A DNA stretch of 64,000 nt. Origin: QVMG01 sp032073245 (GTDB lineage Bacteria; Bacteroidota; Bacteroidia; Bacteroidales; Tannerellaceae). Each line of letters begins with the position of its first letter. Position 1 is the stretch's first letter. Below are positions 35,385 to 44,887 of the stretch, in pieces. The notes under the pieces were generated by a model, which had not been told where the DNA came from, searched no databases, and saw only the letters and a program-made list of their open reading frames with translations. Position numbers and translations under genes: made by a program. Location of the stretch: the NCBI GenBank assembly GCA_032073245.1, contig DAMANX010000014.1:62001-126000 (forward strand). Reading direction: 5' to 3'.

Positions 35385-36537
35385 CCTTTTCCCCGTCGTT
35401 TTCTTTCCTGGCAACCCGCACACGCAGGTAGTTGCGATAAGATCCGAATCCCACCTGCTCCGCCAGATCTTCCAATGGTTTGCGGACGTTCGAAGGAAGC
35501 TTTCGGATTCGTTCCAGTTCCTTTAACCGGCAATCATTGATATAAGCGTTAAAGTTCATTCCGTAAGTTCGGTTTATAAACCTCGACAGGTACGTACGGT
35601 TCACCTCCATGGCATCTGCCAGATCCGTAATTTTCAACTGCGGATGAAGAAAAGGCTTATTCTTACGCATATACTCATCCAATTGCTTCCGGCTGATCGG
35701 TTTATTCTCATAACGGGTATACACCTTTCTCTCCGGGACATGGGATCCTGTTTTTATTTCCGGCAGGTGAACCGAAAGTGTATACGGCAGGAAATTACGA
35801 CGTAATACATTATATACCAGGATCAGATGCTGGGAGATCTGAAAAAGGACCGGTATCAGGATAAACACCGTGGAATAGGCTTGCCCGCGGGGAATTATAG
35901 CCACCGCCAGAGTGGCCACCATCAATGAAAGTGTAACCGCCATCAACAGCAGAATCCAACGCGACGGATGTTTCCCTTTCACCTCACCCGGCCGCGTGAT
36001 TTGCCGGTAGTAACGCCAAAGATACACCAATGAGAGAACCGAATAGACCATATTGAACACCACCCGTGCCAATAGTTTTGAAAGGAACAACCGCGAATAA
36101 GCCTCCTGTCCCGGATAAAGCGCACCACGCCCTTCGACCAGCGCCAGGTTTACTTCGTAAGGCACAAACAGCGACCATACCAGCAAGGTACCGCACAACA
36201 GGAAAGGCAATAAGTAATGAGCCATCGAAAAACGCCTCCCCCGTTCATCCGACAAAGCCCGGATAAAACGGTAGAATTGAATCGGCACCAACAGATAGGC
36301 CAGATAAGCAGGAACATTTAGCAGAACAAAAACACGGGGTAGCCACGCGTAAGCAAAGACCGTAAACCATGCAAAAGACGACAATAAAAAGAAAACGATC
36401 AGCAACTTCTTCAGATGCGCCTCCTGCCGGGTAAGGCTATCGTAGGAAGCCAGCCACATCAGCAGACCCCAGGTCATACCCGAAGCTACCGGCAGCCATG
36501 CAATCATAACCTTTATTATCGCATCCGTTTGACTCAT
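35377..36537 (-). CDS. Membrane-bound AraC-family regulator, first of a tandem pair
   Basis: The protein has 386 residues. About seven N-terminal hydrophobic helices (such as MIAWLPVASGMTWGLLMWLA, VFVLLNVPAYLAYLLVPI and LLPFLLCGTLLVWSLFVPYE) are followed by a cytoplasmic AraC domain (about 290-380). The two helix-turn-helix units are LKITDLADAMEVNRTYLSRF and KPLEDLAEQVGFGSYRNYLR. The overall plan and motifs (LLVWSLFVP, NRTYLS..INR.YG.NF) match the next gene, so the two are duplicates. It is transcribed divergently from the 890-residue secreted protein gene, so one target could be that gene or the adjacent utilisation locus. Confidence 0.85.
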   Translation of the reverse strand: MSQTDAIIKVMIAWLPVASGMTWGLLMWLASYDSLTRQEAHLKKLLIVFFLLSSFAWFTVFAYAWLPRVFVLLNVPAYLAYLLVPIQFYRFIRALSDERGRRFSMAHYLLPFLLCGTLLVWSLFVPYEVNLALVEGRGALYPGQEAYSRLFLSKLLARVVFNMVYSVLSLVYLWRYYRQITRPGEVKGKHPSRWILLLMAVTLSLMVATLAVAIIPRGQAYSTVFILIPVLFQISQHLILVYNVLRRNFLPYTLSVHLPEIKTGSHVPERKVYTRYENKPISRKQLDEYMRKNKPFLHPQLKITDLADAMEVNRTYLSRFINRTYGMNFNAYINDCRLKELERIRKLPSNVRKPLEDLAEQVGFGSYRNYLRVRVARKENDGEKDD

Positions 36538-36766
36538 GCCGCAAAAATAGGAATTCTCCTCCCTATTTCTCTCTTCCGGGTTGTTTTTACATGCTTTTTT
36601 TCAGAAAAACAGCAATTGTACGATTTGTCAATAGCAGATTTGTACGATTTGTCCACTCTTTTCGGTTTATATTTACTTTGTTTGCAGGAAATTGTGATAA
36701 ACAGGAAAAAGGAAACCTATCATTGAATCAATGGGCAAACATAAACCAACAACACAAAGTATAGAA

Positions 36767-39403
36767 ATGAAAAGAAGTTTACTTATTACCATTCTCATGA
36801 TCGCGTGTATATTATCCGGATCATGGCCCGCAGGGGCACAACTGAAAAGCGGATTGTCAACATCTCCTTTGCGGACGGACGATGCCGACCCCTGTTCAGG
36901 CATAGTAGGCAGTTTTACGGAAACCTTCGACACCCAATCTCCCACCAAGAATTGCTGGAAGGTTGCTGGAGAAGGTGAAAGCTGGTATCTAACCTCAGAT
37001 CCGGATTATGTCCGTAGCGGCGATGGTTCTGTTTTCCATTCGGATGACAGCGGACCACAAGATATATGGCTGATTTCTCCCCCCATCGAATTGGAAGCAA
37101 ACAAATCATATAGACTGGAATTCTGGTCCTATAACCGGTATCCGGATTATTACGGGGACGGAGCAAAAAACAGTGTCTGTATTTCCTACGATAGCGATGA
37201 GATTTCCAGTTTTACGAAGCTATGGAGTGCAGATAAGGTCAGTGAGAAATGGACAGATACCAATTTATTCATCGGTACCACGTCCGATGAAGTAATATAT
37301 ATTGCTTTCCGCTACGAGGGAGACAACTCACACTGCTGGTATCTGGATGATATCTCCCTCACGGAAGCACCGGTCAAAGACATTGCCATACGCGAAATAC
37401 TGTCTCCCCGGAGCGGACTGCTCCTTTCTAACGAAGAGGTAAAGATAAAGGTAAGAAACCGGGGAAACCAAATCCTGACTAACATTCCGGTCGAGTACAG
37501 CCTGGATAACGGTAGCTCCTGGATAAGCGAAACAATACCCGGCCCTATTGCTACGGGCGAAGCAACGGAATATACATTTTCAGCTGTTGCCGACCTTTCA
37601 GAAGTCACCTCACACTACATTCAGGTCAGGACCGGACTTTCCGGAGATGAAGATACATCGAATGACTTCCTTGAGAAAGAGGTGAAGAACTACGGCAACA
37701 ATATCTTTATGGGAGAACTTCCGGACGTAACAATCCTGAATAACATGGATTACTGGTTTTTTGATGAGGGAGGAATAGGCGACTATGTCGGACTCAACGG
37801 TGTGACTCAAACCATCACTTTATATCCAAAAAATCCGGGAGACTTCGTTTCCGTAACCTTTGAAGAATTCCGGCTTCACGGAGGAAATTCGATTTACCCT
37901 GATTTACTGATAGTATATGAGGGGAAAACAGTCGCGCCCGGAAACCTTTTAGCCACACTGAAAGGAGACCTGAGCGATGATCTTCCGGACTTTATATCAT
38001 CAAATGCCCTTACATTCGTATTCTATAAGCAATCAAATGCCAGCCACACCGGTTGGAAAGCTCGTGTAAATAGTCATACTCCGCCACAACACGATATAGC
38101 GATCAAGATTCTTAAACCCCGGGATAAGGATGATAAAGTTGTAAATGGCCAAATATCCATAAAAGCAACAAACAAAGGATCGGAGACCATTACATCCTTT
38201 ACGGCGAAATATCAGTTAAACAATGAAACTATTGTTGAAGAAACAAAGGACATCGACATCCCCTCAATGAAAACGGCCGAATTCACCCTGGCCACACCTT
38301 TCCCACGGTTGCCCGGCACCGACAACTATACACTCAGCGTGTGGCTCGAACTCGCGGGAGAAGACCCTTCCACAGAATCCGACAACGAGCAAACAGTCAC
38401 ATTCAATCTGCCCAGGCCCGTGAAAACAAATTCTTTCTCCGAAAAATTCGAAGGCAATCTTTTGCCCCAGGGATGGAATGTGTCCGGAAATGGTTATGTA
38501 GAAATAGCAACCGGATCCTTTGGAGCAAGTTCTATAAAAAATGCCCGGGAGGGAAACAAAAATCTACGATTGATGTATGCATCCCTAATAGAACCAGTTG
38601 TTACGGAAACCGCCCTTGTGGAACTTCCCTGTATGGATATCACGGATATGGTTGATCCGGTCCTCAGTTTCTGGCATGCACAGGAGCCATGGGGTGGTGA
38701 CCAGGACGTATTACGGGTTCTCTACAAAACCTCCTTCAACGGAAGCTGGTCCGAACTGGCTGTATACGACCAGGCCGTAAACCAATGGACCCAAAGGATC
38801 ATTCCGTTACCCGATCCGGGAGAAGAATACTACATTGCCTTCGAGGGAAGCCTTAATTACGGGTACGGTATCCTGATCGACGATCTGAAGATTTATGGAG
38901 AGACGGCCACAGAGCCGGGCACAGAAAGCTACCATACGGTATCGGTAGATGTCATCGAAGGCATAAAAGCCAACTACATAAACGGGCGCCACTACGTGGA
39001 AGCAGGCGACCACCTGCAGCTCATCTTCTCTATCGACAATCCGGAATGGACCGCAGATGATATCCGGCTGCTGGTGGACGGCAAGGAAACCCCCTTCCGC
39101 GAATTCGCGGTTGAGATTTACACCTATACTCTCAACCCGGTGGAAAAAGATCATACGCTACAGGTCATCCTCCGCGAAGATTATGACCCGACCCACAATA
39201 CGGCAATCGTCCGCACAACACTGCATACCACCCCGGGCAACCTGACGGTGGAATCCTCCGCACCCGTACGGGTCGTTATCTATAACGCCACCGGCAAGCC
39301 CGTAGCTGCCCATACATGCCGGGGACACCTCTCCGTTGCGCTCCCCACAGGCATATACCTGGTGAAGATCGAAGAAGAGGTACATAAGATCAGTATTCAC
39401 TAA
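36767..39403 (+). CDS. Secreted multi-domain protein with CUB-like and sorting-like modules
   Basis: The protein has 878 residues from ATG 36767, with signal peptide MKRSLLITILMIACILSGSW. Domains, by eye: an adhesion-type beta-jelly-roll (about 45-220, TETFDTQSPTKNCWKVAGEG, GPQDIWLISPPIELEANKSY), a CARDB-like region, a CUB-like domain (about 320-440, ILNNMDYWFFDEGGIGDYVG, PDLLIVYEGKT), a second CARDB-like part, and a second jelly-roll (about 560-700, LLPQGWNVSGNGYVEI). It ends with a module shared with the 43123 gene (YINGRHYVEAGDHLQLIFSI) and a DUF6383-like C-terminus (VRVVIYNATGKPVA, GIYLVKIEEEVHK). No catalytic motif was seen, so a surface adhesion or binding role is likely. Confidence 0.78.
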   Translation: MKRSLLITILMIACILSGSWPAGAQLKSGLSTSPLRTDDADPCSGIVGSFTETFDTQSPTKNCWKVAGEGESWYLTSDPDYVRSGDGSVFHSDDSGPQDIWLISPPIELEANKSYRLEFWSYNRYPDYYGDGAKNSVCISYDSDEISSFTKLWSADKVSEKWTDTNLFIGTTSDEVIYIAFRYEGDNSHCWYLDDISLTEAPVKDIAIREILSPRSGLLLSNEEVKIKVRNRGNQILTNIPVEYSLDNGSSWISETIPGPIATGEATEYTFSAVADLSEVTSHYIQVRTGLSGDEDTSNDFLEKEVKNYGNNIFMGELPDVTILNNMDYWFFDEGGIGDYVGLNGVTQTITLYPKNPGDFVSVTFEEFRLHGGNSIYPDLLIVYEGKTVAPGNLLATLKGDLSDDLPDFISSNALTFVFYKQSNASHTGWKARVNSHTPPQHDIAIKILKPRDKDDKVVNGQISIKATNKGSETITSFTAKYQLNNETIVEETKDIDIPSMKTAEFTLATPFPRLPGTDNYTLSVWLELAGEDPSTESDNEQTVTFNLPRPVKTNSFSEKFEGNLLPQGWNVSGNGYVEIATGSFGASSIKNAREGNKNLRLMYASLIEPVVTETALVELPCMDITDMVDPVLSFWHAQEPWGGDQDVLRVLYKTSFNGSWSELAVYDQAVNQWTQRIIPLPDPGEEYYIAFEGSLNYGYGILIDDLKIYGETATEPGTESYHTVSVDVIEGIKANYINGRHYVEAGDHLQLIFSIDNPEWTADDIRLLVDGKETPFREFAVEIYTYTLNPVEKDHTLQVILREDYDPTHNTAIVRTTLHTTPGNLTVESSAPVRVVIYNATGKPVAAHTCRGHLSVALPTGIYLVKIEEEVHKISIH

Positions 39404-39430
39404 CCCCCTTATATAATCTGTTTTTATCAG

Positions 39431-39474
39431 ATACCCCCGTGTCCTTTCCGAAGGCACGGGGGTATTTCTCTTTT
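39431..39474 (+). terminator. Intrinsic terminator after the CUB-like protein gene
   Basis: ATACCCCCGTG (39431-39441) pairs with CACGGGGGTAT (39455-39465), followed by TTCTCTTTT. It begins 27 bases after the stop codon at 39403. Confidence 0.88.
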
Positions 39475-39485
39475 CCGGGTTGCTT

Positions 39486-39618
39486 TATCAATTGGCTAAG
39501 GCGATCTATCAATTGGCTAAGGCTGAAGGCCTATCAATTGGCTAAGGCCGATCTATCAATTGATACTTTATAGTTTCAGCTTGCCGAACCGGCCGAAGGC
39601 CTATCAATTGGCTAAGGC
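39486..39618. repeat. Direct repeats of TATCAATTGGCTAAGGC
   Basis: Full copies of the 17-base unit lie at 39486-39502, 39507-39523, 39532-39548 and 39602-39618, and a partial one (TATCAATTGATA) lies near 39554. The last full copy overlaps the big palindrome that follows. Confidence 0.85.
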
Positions 39619-39823
39619 CGATCTTCGATTGCCGTCGGTTTTAACCGACGGTAGATAATTCCGGCCCTGGGCCGGGTACCTCTGTGGGTTTTAACCCCTA
39701 TATGACCGTTATAAAGGGGTTAAAACCCACAGAGGATAAGGCTTTGCCTTACATACTATAACCGTCGGTTAAAACCGACGGCAATCGAAGATCGGCCTTA
39801 GCCAATTGATAGGCCTTCGGCCG
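39590..39823. repeat. Nested perfect palindrome (63-bp arms) in a convergent gap
   Basis: Arms 39590-39652 and 39761-39823 are exact reverse complements over 63 bases. Inside them a second perfect pair of 21 bases (39679-39699 and 39715-39735, CCTCTGTGGGTTTTAACCCC type) forms an inner stem. Variant pieces (GGCCTGCGGCCGGTTCGGC, GATCGACGG) and two copies of GATTGTTACTCTTTCAC (from 39893 and 39926) continue up to the next gene. The element shares CAATTG and CCGTCGG-style motifs with other repeats in the window. Confidence 0.88.
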
Positions 39824-39961
39824 ATTCAGCAAGCTGAATCTATAAGAAAGGCCTGCGGCCGGTTCGGCAAGCTGAACCCAAGATCGACGGCGATTGTTAC
39901 TCTTTCACTCTGAGGTCAATGACCGATTGTTACTCTTTCACCATAGATCGACGGTCGGCTG

Positions 39962-42661
39962 TTACTCTTTCACCATGAGGCGCAATGTTGTTGTTTTTCC
40001 GGAGGAGAGGGTTACTCTCACGAAGTAGTGCCCGCCTATGGCCGGAGCCGTCATGTCGACAACGGTGCCCGAGGCTTTTGTATGGGTTACCAGCCGCCCG
40101 TAGAGATCGTAGACATCAATCCGGGCGCCCTGCAATTCTTCACCCTCTACCGTAAAGGAAGCATGGCGTTCCACCGGGCTCGGATAGAGCGTCAGGTCGG
40201 CGGCTTTGGTCAGCGTGCCGAATGTCAGCGGGCAACTCTCTTCGAAGCTGCCGTCTGCTTTCACGGCGCGCACATGGTATTCACCCAGCAATCCGGCAGG
40301 GTCGGTATAATAGACCGACGTACCGTGTTGCGCGATAGCCTGTCCGTCCCGGTACCACTGGAACGAAACATAGCGTCCGTCGGTATTCGTCACGTAGAGC
40401 ACATCCGTCCACTTGATCTCCACATGCAGGGTGTTCATTCCGACACGCACCGTATCACTCGTTTCCGTATTGCAATAGCCGCTCACTTCCACATAATAGT
40501 CACCCACCGTCTCCTCTGCCAGCAGCGCGTGATACACACTGTCGGTTGCTCCCGGGATGATCTCCCGGTTCAGGTACCATTGGTAGGACAACACGTCCCC
40601 TTCGGTCTCCACCCGGAGCGTGAAGCCGTCGCCTTCGCAGCGCGAACCTACCGGCTGCGGCTGCTCCGTGATACGCACGTAGTCCATCACCTGTATACGG
40701 AACGGGAACAGGTCGGTATCTGCCGTTCCCTTTATGCGCAACACCAGGTAACCATAATATATACCCTTGGGCACATAGCCGTTTACGGGGATTGTGATCA
40801 AGCCGTTTTCAGGCAATGCCGTAAAGGTGGAATCGTCCTCGAACCCGGCGGCTTTGGCCGCATCCGTAAAGACCACGGCATACTCCAGCGGGTCTTCTTT
40901 ATATTGCAAAACAAAAGAGACGGGATACTCCATATCCATATAACACAACGGAGAGCCGGGGCGCACGAATATCCACGAATCGGGGTTCGGGTCGGGTTCG
41001 ATCACCGGAGGATCGGGCGGCAGCACCGGCGGCCACGGATCCGGCTCCGGGTCGGGTCCCGGCGGATCCGGCGGACCCGGCGGACCCGGATCATCCGACG
41101 GGTCGATGATAATGGTGTGACGGTAGAAACCCCATCCGTCCATCACCACCCGGCCTTCTTTGTAGAACGTATACGAACCGACCGTATAGATATAGGAACC
41201 CGTCTGCACATGTGCATTTCCCTGGTTAAAATCATACGGTGAGCCGGCCGTCAGCGGGGTGGTCACCGGGTATTCATATTCCGCAGGCTCGGCCGTGTAC
41301 GTGATCTCCCAGCGGTCGTAGTCCAGCGGGCCCTCCACCACGGGGCGTATCCGTAGGAATACCGGCACAGGCTCCGTCACCTGCGTGGTCGTATTGTTGC
41401 GCACATCGCCGTAGGCATCATCGCCGTTCGTCGTGGTCGAAACCGACCACTGGAAAGAAACGTTTACGGCGGGAGGTTCCTCCTGATTGATCCGGATCGT
41501 ATGCTTATAAGGTTCATCATCGAAGGAAACGGAATGCACCTCCGACCCTGCTTTATAGAATCGAATGCGGTCTACGGTGTATGTATAGGTACCCGACACG
41601 CGGTGCGGATTGCCTTCATTGAAATCCAACCGTTCGCCTTCGGCTATCGGAACGGTGACCGGATACATGTAGTTTGCCGGCACCGCCGTATAATCCACAT
41701 CCCAGCTGTCATACTCCAGGTTTTCGGTTTCCGGACGTATTTGCAGGTAGACCGGTCCCGGAGCGTTGGCAACCGTCAATTCATCATTATCCACATCCGT
41801 AAACGAAGAAGGATCGGCGGTCGTGGTCGATACCGACCATTGCAGTCCGACTTCCGGTTCGGCCAGATCGATCCGCAACTTTATCTCGTAGGCCGTAGCT
41901 TTTACGAAATTCTGCCCGTTCTCTTCAAATACGAAATCGCCCATATTGGTCTTCACCGTAATTTCCAATTTTTCACCGGAGAGGTCGCCCGGATTGATCG
42001 TAATAAATCCCCGGGCATAATCGTCTACCGAATTCGGAACTGGCAATCCACCGTCTGCGATATGCAACGCGATGCCGGGATTTCCCCCTTGGAAATTACC
42101 TAATCGTGCAAAGTCAGGATGATTGGAACGCAGTGTCACATTCACGGTCGCTCCCGTAAAACTCATCACCGCACCATCGGGCGCCTTCAGAATAATATCG
42201 TCGACAATCAAGTCGTTTACATTGGTATTTATCAGGTATTCAATAGACGTAAAACCATGCATAAATTGAACCAGAGGTCTATCACCGATGTCGTATGAAG
42301 CCGCATTCCCGACATAGAACAGAGTATGCGACTGATGACTGTTCGAGGTTCCGCTCTGCGTTTGCAGATAAGGGATAGGAGTTACCTGCACCTGTGTCGG
42401 GTCTGTCGATGTACTTGCATCGTAAGGCCAATACGCATATAGATGGTGTGTCTCAGTGAAATTTATGATAGGCAGAGGTTCTACGAAACCCGTAGCCGTA
42501 CTGTTCATCGAATACGACAACGGCCCCCTTAATTCATCCAGGCATTGCACAAAAACGCCCACCTTCGAACCCGGGATCACAGCCATCGCCGGCCATCCCA
42601 GCAGAAGTGCGGCAAACAGCACCATAAAGAGACGAATTCCCCGAGGTATTTCACATTTCAT
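39962..42661 (-). CDS. Secreted fimbrillin-like protein with type IX sorting domain
   Basis: The protein has 899 residues from ATG 42661 (MKCEIPRGIRLFMVLFAALL signal). In-frame ATGs at 42754 and 42784 would put a 30-40 residue tail before the signal. The N-terminal region resembles fimbrillin-like (FimA/Mfa) domains (VQFMHGFTSIEYLINTNVND, DIILKAPDGAVMSFTGATV). Two tandem ~120-residue repeats follow (LQWSVSTTTADPSSFTDV and FQWSVSTTTNGDDAYGDV), then a proline-rich linker (about 510-550), Ig-like parts with SYQWYLNREIIPG and SFQWYRDGQAIAQ, and a type A sorting domain at the end (LTLYPSPVERHASFTVEG, GHYFVRVTLSSGKTTTLRLM). The protein would cross the outer membrane by type IX secretion. The gene appears more G+C-rich than the utilisation loci. 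Confidence 0.8.
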   Translation of the reverse strand: MKCEIPRGIRLFMVLFAALLLGWPAMAVIPGSKVGVFVQCLDELRGPLSYSMNSTATGFVEPLPIINFTETHHLYAYWPYDASTSTDPTQVQVTPIPYLQTQSGTSNSHQSHTLFYVGNAASYDIGDRPLVQFMHGFTSIEYLINTNVNDLIVDDIILKAPDGAVMSFTGATVNVTLRSNHPDFARLGNFQGGNPGIALHIADGGLPVPNSVDDYARGFITINPGDLSGEKLEITVKTNMGDFVFEENGQNFVKATAYEIKLRIDLAEPEVGLQWSVSTTTADPSSFTDVDNDELTVANAPGPVYLQIRPETENLEYDSWDVDYTAVPANYMYPVTVPIAEGERLDFNEGNPHRVSGTYTYTVDRIRFYKAGSEVHSVSFDDEPYKHTIRINQEEPPAVNVSFQWSVSTTTNGDDAYGDVRNNTTTQVTEPVPVFLRIRPVVEGPLDYDRWEITYTAEPAEYEYPVTTPLTAGSPYDFNQGNAHVQTGSYIYTVGSYTFYKEGRVVMDGWGFYRHTIIIDPSDDPGPPGPPDPPGPDPEPDPWPPVLPPDPPVIEPDPNPDSWIFVRPGSPLCYMDMEYPVSFVLQYKEDPLEYAVVFTDAAKAAGFEDDSTFTALPENGLITIPVNGYVPKGIYYGYLVLRIKGTADTDLFPFRIQVMDYVRITEQPQPVGSRCEGDGFTLRVETEGDVLSYQWYLNREIIPGATDSVYHALLAEETVGDYYVEVSGYCNTETSDTVRVGMNTLHVEIKWTDVLYVTNTDGRYVSFQWYRDGQAIAQHGTSVYYTDPAGLLGEYHVRAVKADGSFEESCPLTFGTLTKAADLTLYPSPVERHASFTVEGEELQGARIDVYDLYGRLVTHTKASGTVVDMTAPAIGGHYFVRVTLSSGKTTTLRLMVKE

Positions 42662-43072
42662 CTTACATGTTTGTCCTTTTTCTCCACCCCCTTCACGTGG
42701 AAGTACATTAGGTAGTATTCCTTTCCCTTTTCTCCAAAAACTAAACGGCTTCATAATTTCCTTATTAATAGATGTAACACACATGATTCACTAATATAAT
42801 ACATTTATATAACAATATATCACACCCGTTAGTTTTCAATACATAAACATTTCATTAACAAAGAGAAAAAGAAGCAAAAAAATTTCCGGAGAGCATCCGT
42901 TTCCTGCAAAACGGGCCGAAAAAGTTCGCTTATTCCCTCCGGAAGCGAAGAGAAAGAAAGAATAACATTAAGCGTATTATGAAGTGCGGCCGTCAGCAAG
43001 CCGAATCGGCTAAAGGGAGATTGCAACCGGGCAGCTCTGTTTTCTGATTAAAAAACAGGCTTTTATGAACCT

Positions 43073-43097
43073 AACTATTCGAAAATAGTTATATTTG
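43073..43097 (+). promoter_or_regulatory. Promoter with overlapping palindrome before the 43123 gene
   Basis: TATATTTG (43090-43097) matches TAnnTTTG exactly, 26 bases before the ATG. Just upstream the palindrome AACTATT/AATAGTT (43073-43079, 43084-43090) overlaps the -7 box and could be an operator. The rest of the 338-base divergent gap (42785-43122) holds no gene that I can support. Confidence 0.5.
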
Positions 43098-43122
43098 TAT
43101 ATAAATTAAAAAGAAAAAGAAG

Positions 43123-44661
43123 ATGAAGAAGAGACTACTTTTGAAACTCATATGTGCACCGCTAATGGTCCTGTTCCTGTCTGCCGGACATGCCTGGGGA
43201 CAACAAAAAGACATAGCATCTTTAGATATTATCGTAACGATACCGGAACTGACTTACACCGGACAGTACCAGAAAGTGTCAGTTACGGTGATTGATAATA
43301 AAGGAACTCCGGATGATACGAGTGATGATATTACCTTAAAAGAGGGGAAAGATTATTTACTTACCCCTAATGAATTAAAAGAAGCAGGCCAGTTTAGTCT
43401 GAAGATGATTGGCGTTGGCTCATCATATTCCGGAACGAATGAGGTATTTATTGATGTCTTCCGGGCCTCAACAAATAATATTACGCTTGATGGTCTTAAT
43501 TCCAGCTACCCATTTACCGGCACAAGTATAAAGCCCCGATTCAACCTCTATTTCAACGGAGTAAATATCGACATATCTGATTTTAGGATTGATTACGGAA
43601 CGAACAGGAATGGACAAGGTCAAATCCTCCTGGAACCTTCTTCTCGCAGTAATTTTATCGGATCACAAACTATTAGCTTTGAGATCAACCCCGCCAGTAC
43701 TTCAAACCTCATCATATCACCTATCGAAGTTCAGCCCTACACGGGAAGGGACATTAAACCGGAGCCGGTGGTTACCCTCGATGGTGTTACCTTATTAAAA
43801 GATGAGGATTATAGTCTTATTTATCCCGATGGGGAATATAAAACCCCGGGGAGACACAATCTTTATGTAGAACCTATATCTCCCAGCCTGGAGGGACCTA
43901 CTATGACCACCTATTTTTATATAACCGAAGCGCCGCCGCAACAGGCGTATACCGTCGCTCTCCAGGTGGGTGCAGGCATTACGTCGAATTACAGTTCGGG
44001 CAATCTGCACGTAAACGCGGGTGATTTCCTCGACCTGACCTTCGATACGGAAGATAAGGACGTAACGGCCGACAATATCCTGTTTGAAGTGGATGGGGTG
44101 GAAACCGGATTACGTAGTTTCGGTAATGGCTCTTTCCGCTATATGCTGACAAACATAGAGGCAAACCATACGATACGGATCGCATTGCGCGAACATAAAG
44201 TGACACTGCCGGCAGTGGAAAATGCACGGATAATTCCGGAGCCCGGCACCTATGATGTGGCTTCCGACAGTCCGTTCACCTTCAGCCTGGTGCTCAACGA
44301 CAATGTAGACCCGGAACAAGTCAAGGTATATGCAAACGGACAACTGCTTACACCCGATCCGGTGCGTGACACGACTCTCAGCTTCACCATCCCTAACGTA
44401 ACGCAATCGCTCGTCATCACCGTGGAAGGAATCGGTGAAACGACAGGCAATACCGGTATCCCGGCAGACTCACGGGTATACAGCAGCCACGGAGAAGTGA
44501 TCATCGAAACCGCACAGCCACAAACCGTACAGGTGTACAGCCTGACCGGCTCACTGATGGCCACCCACACCGTAAACGGATACCATAGCATCGCCCTGCA
44601 AAGAGGCGTCTACCTGGTAAAGATGGGAGGAAAAGTGTATAAGGTGATTGTTAATGGTTAA
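43123..44661 (+). CDS. Secreted beta-repeat protein with sorting-like C-terminus
   Basis: The protein has 512 residues with signal peptide (LLLKLICAPLMVLFLSAGHA). The N-terminal part has three beta-sandwich segments of about 85 residues starting IPELTYTGQYQKVSVTV, SSYPFTGTSIKPRFNLYF and IEVQPYTGRDIKPEPVVTLD. All three share an x-Y-T/F-G-x-x-x-x-P pattern, like MBG/Ig-type bacterial repeats. Next come the module shared with the 36767 gene product (NLHVNAGDFLDLTFDTEDKD) and a second beta domain (NARIIPEPGTYDVASDSPF). The C-terminus (VQVYSLTGSLMATHTVNGYH, GVYLVKMGGKVYKVIV) is DUF6383-like. It is expected outside the cytoplasm, with no enzyme motif. Confidence 0.8.
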   Translation: MKKRLLLKLICAPLMVLFLSAGHAWGQQKDIASLDIIVTIPELTYTGQYQKVSVTVIDNKGTPDDTSDDITLKEGKDYLLTPNELKEAGQFSLKMIGVGSSYSGTNEVFIDVFRASTNNITLDGLNSSYPFTGTSIKPRFNLYFNGVNIDISDFRIDYGTNRNGQGQILLEPSSRSNFIGSQTISFEINPASTSNLIISPIEVQPYTGRDIKPEPVVTLDGVTLLKDEDYSLIYPDGEYKTPGRHNLYVEPISPSLEGPTMTTYFYITEAPPQQAYTVALQVGAGITSNYSSGNLHVNAGDFLDLTFDTEDKDVTADNILFEVDGVETGLRSFGNGSFRYMLTNIEANHTIRIALREHKVTLPAVENARIIPEPGTYDVASDSPFTFSLVLNDNVDPEQVKVYANGQLLTPDPVRDTTLSFTIPNVTQSLVITVEGIGETTGNTGIPADSRVYSSHGEVIIETAQPQTVQVYSLTGSLMATHTVNGYHSIALQRGVYLVKMGGKVYKVIVNG

Positions 44662-44681
44662 TGATTAATGGTTAATCTCTT

Positions 44682-44740
44682 CAGCGTGAGATTTTTTTCT
44701 CACCAGCGTGAGATTTTTTTCTCATGCTGGTGAGAAAAAA
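44682..44740. terminator. Tandem and inverted repeat acting as probable terminator
   Basis: CAGCGTGAGATTTTTTTCTC occurs twice in tandem (44682 and 44704, period 22). TTTTTTCTCACCAGC (44693-44707) pairs with GCTGGTGAGAAAAAA (44726-44740). It lies just after the stop at 44661 and could stop transcription in either direction. Confidence 0.7.
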
Positions 44741-44887
44741 GTTTCAACCCGCATCTTTTTATTGAAACAAATTAATGAACGCTACTAAATCTCCCTCCAC
44801 CCTCAACAAAACCCCTTTCAGGGATGTTTTCTAAGATACAGGATCACACCTAACTATTGAATAAGTAATTTTAACCAAAACTATTGA

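Noticed and set aside
40028..41242. Long open frame (404 codons) on the plus strand inside the fimbrillin-like gene, and another at 41501-42103
   Set aside because: They are antisense to a gene with clear signal peptide and sorting domain. The G+C-rich third positions of that gene keep the opposite strand open. No recognised domain or ribosome binding context.
42829..43026. Minus-strand open frame (65 codons) between the two surface-protein genes
   Set aside because: It has no domain, signal or conserved motif, and lies in a divergent promoter gap.
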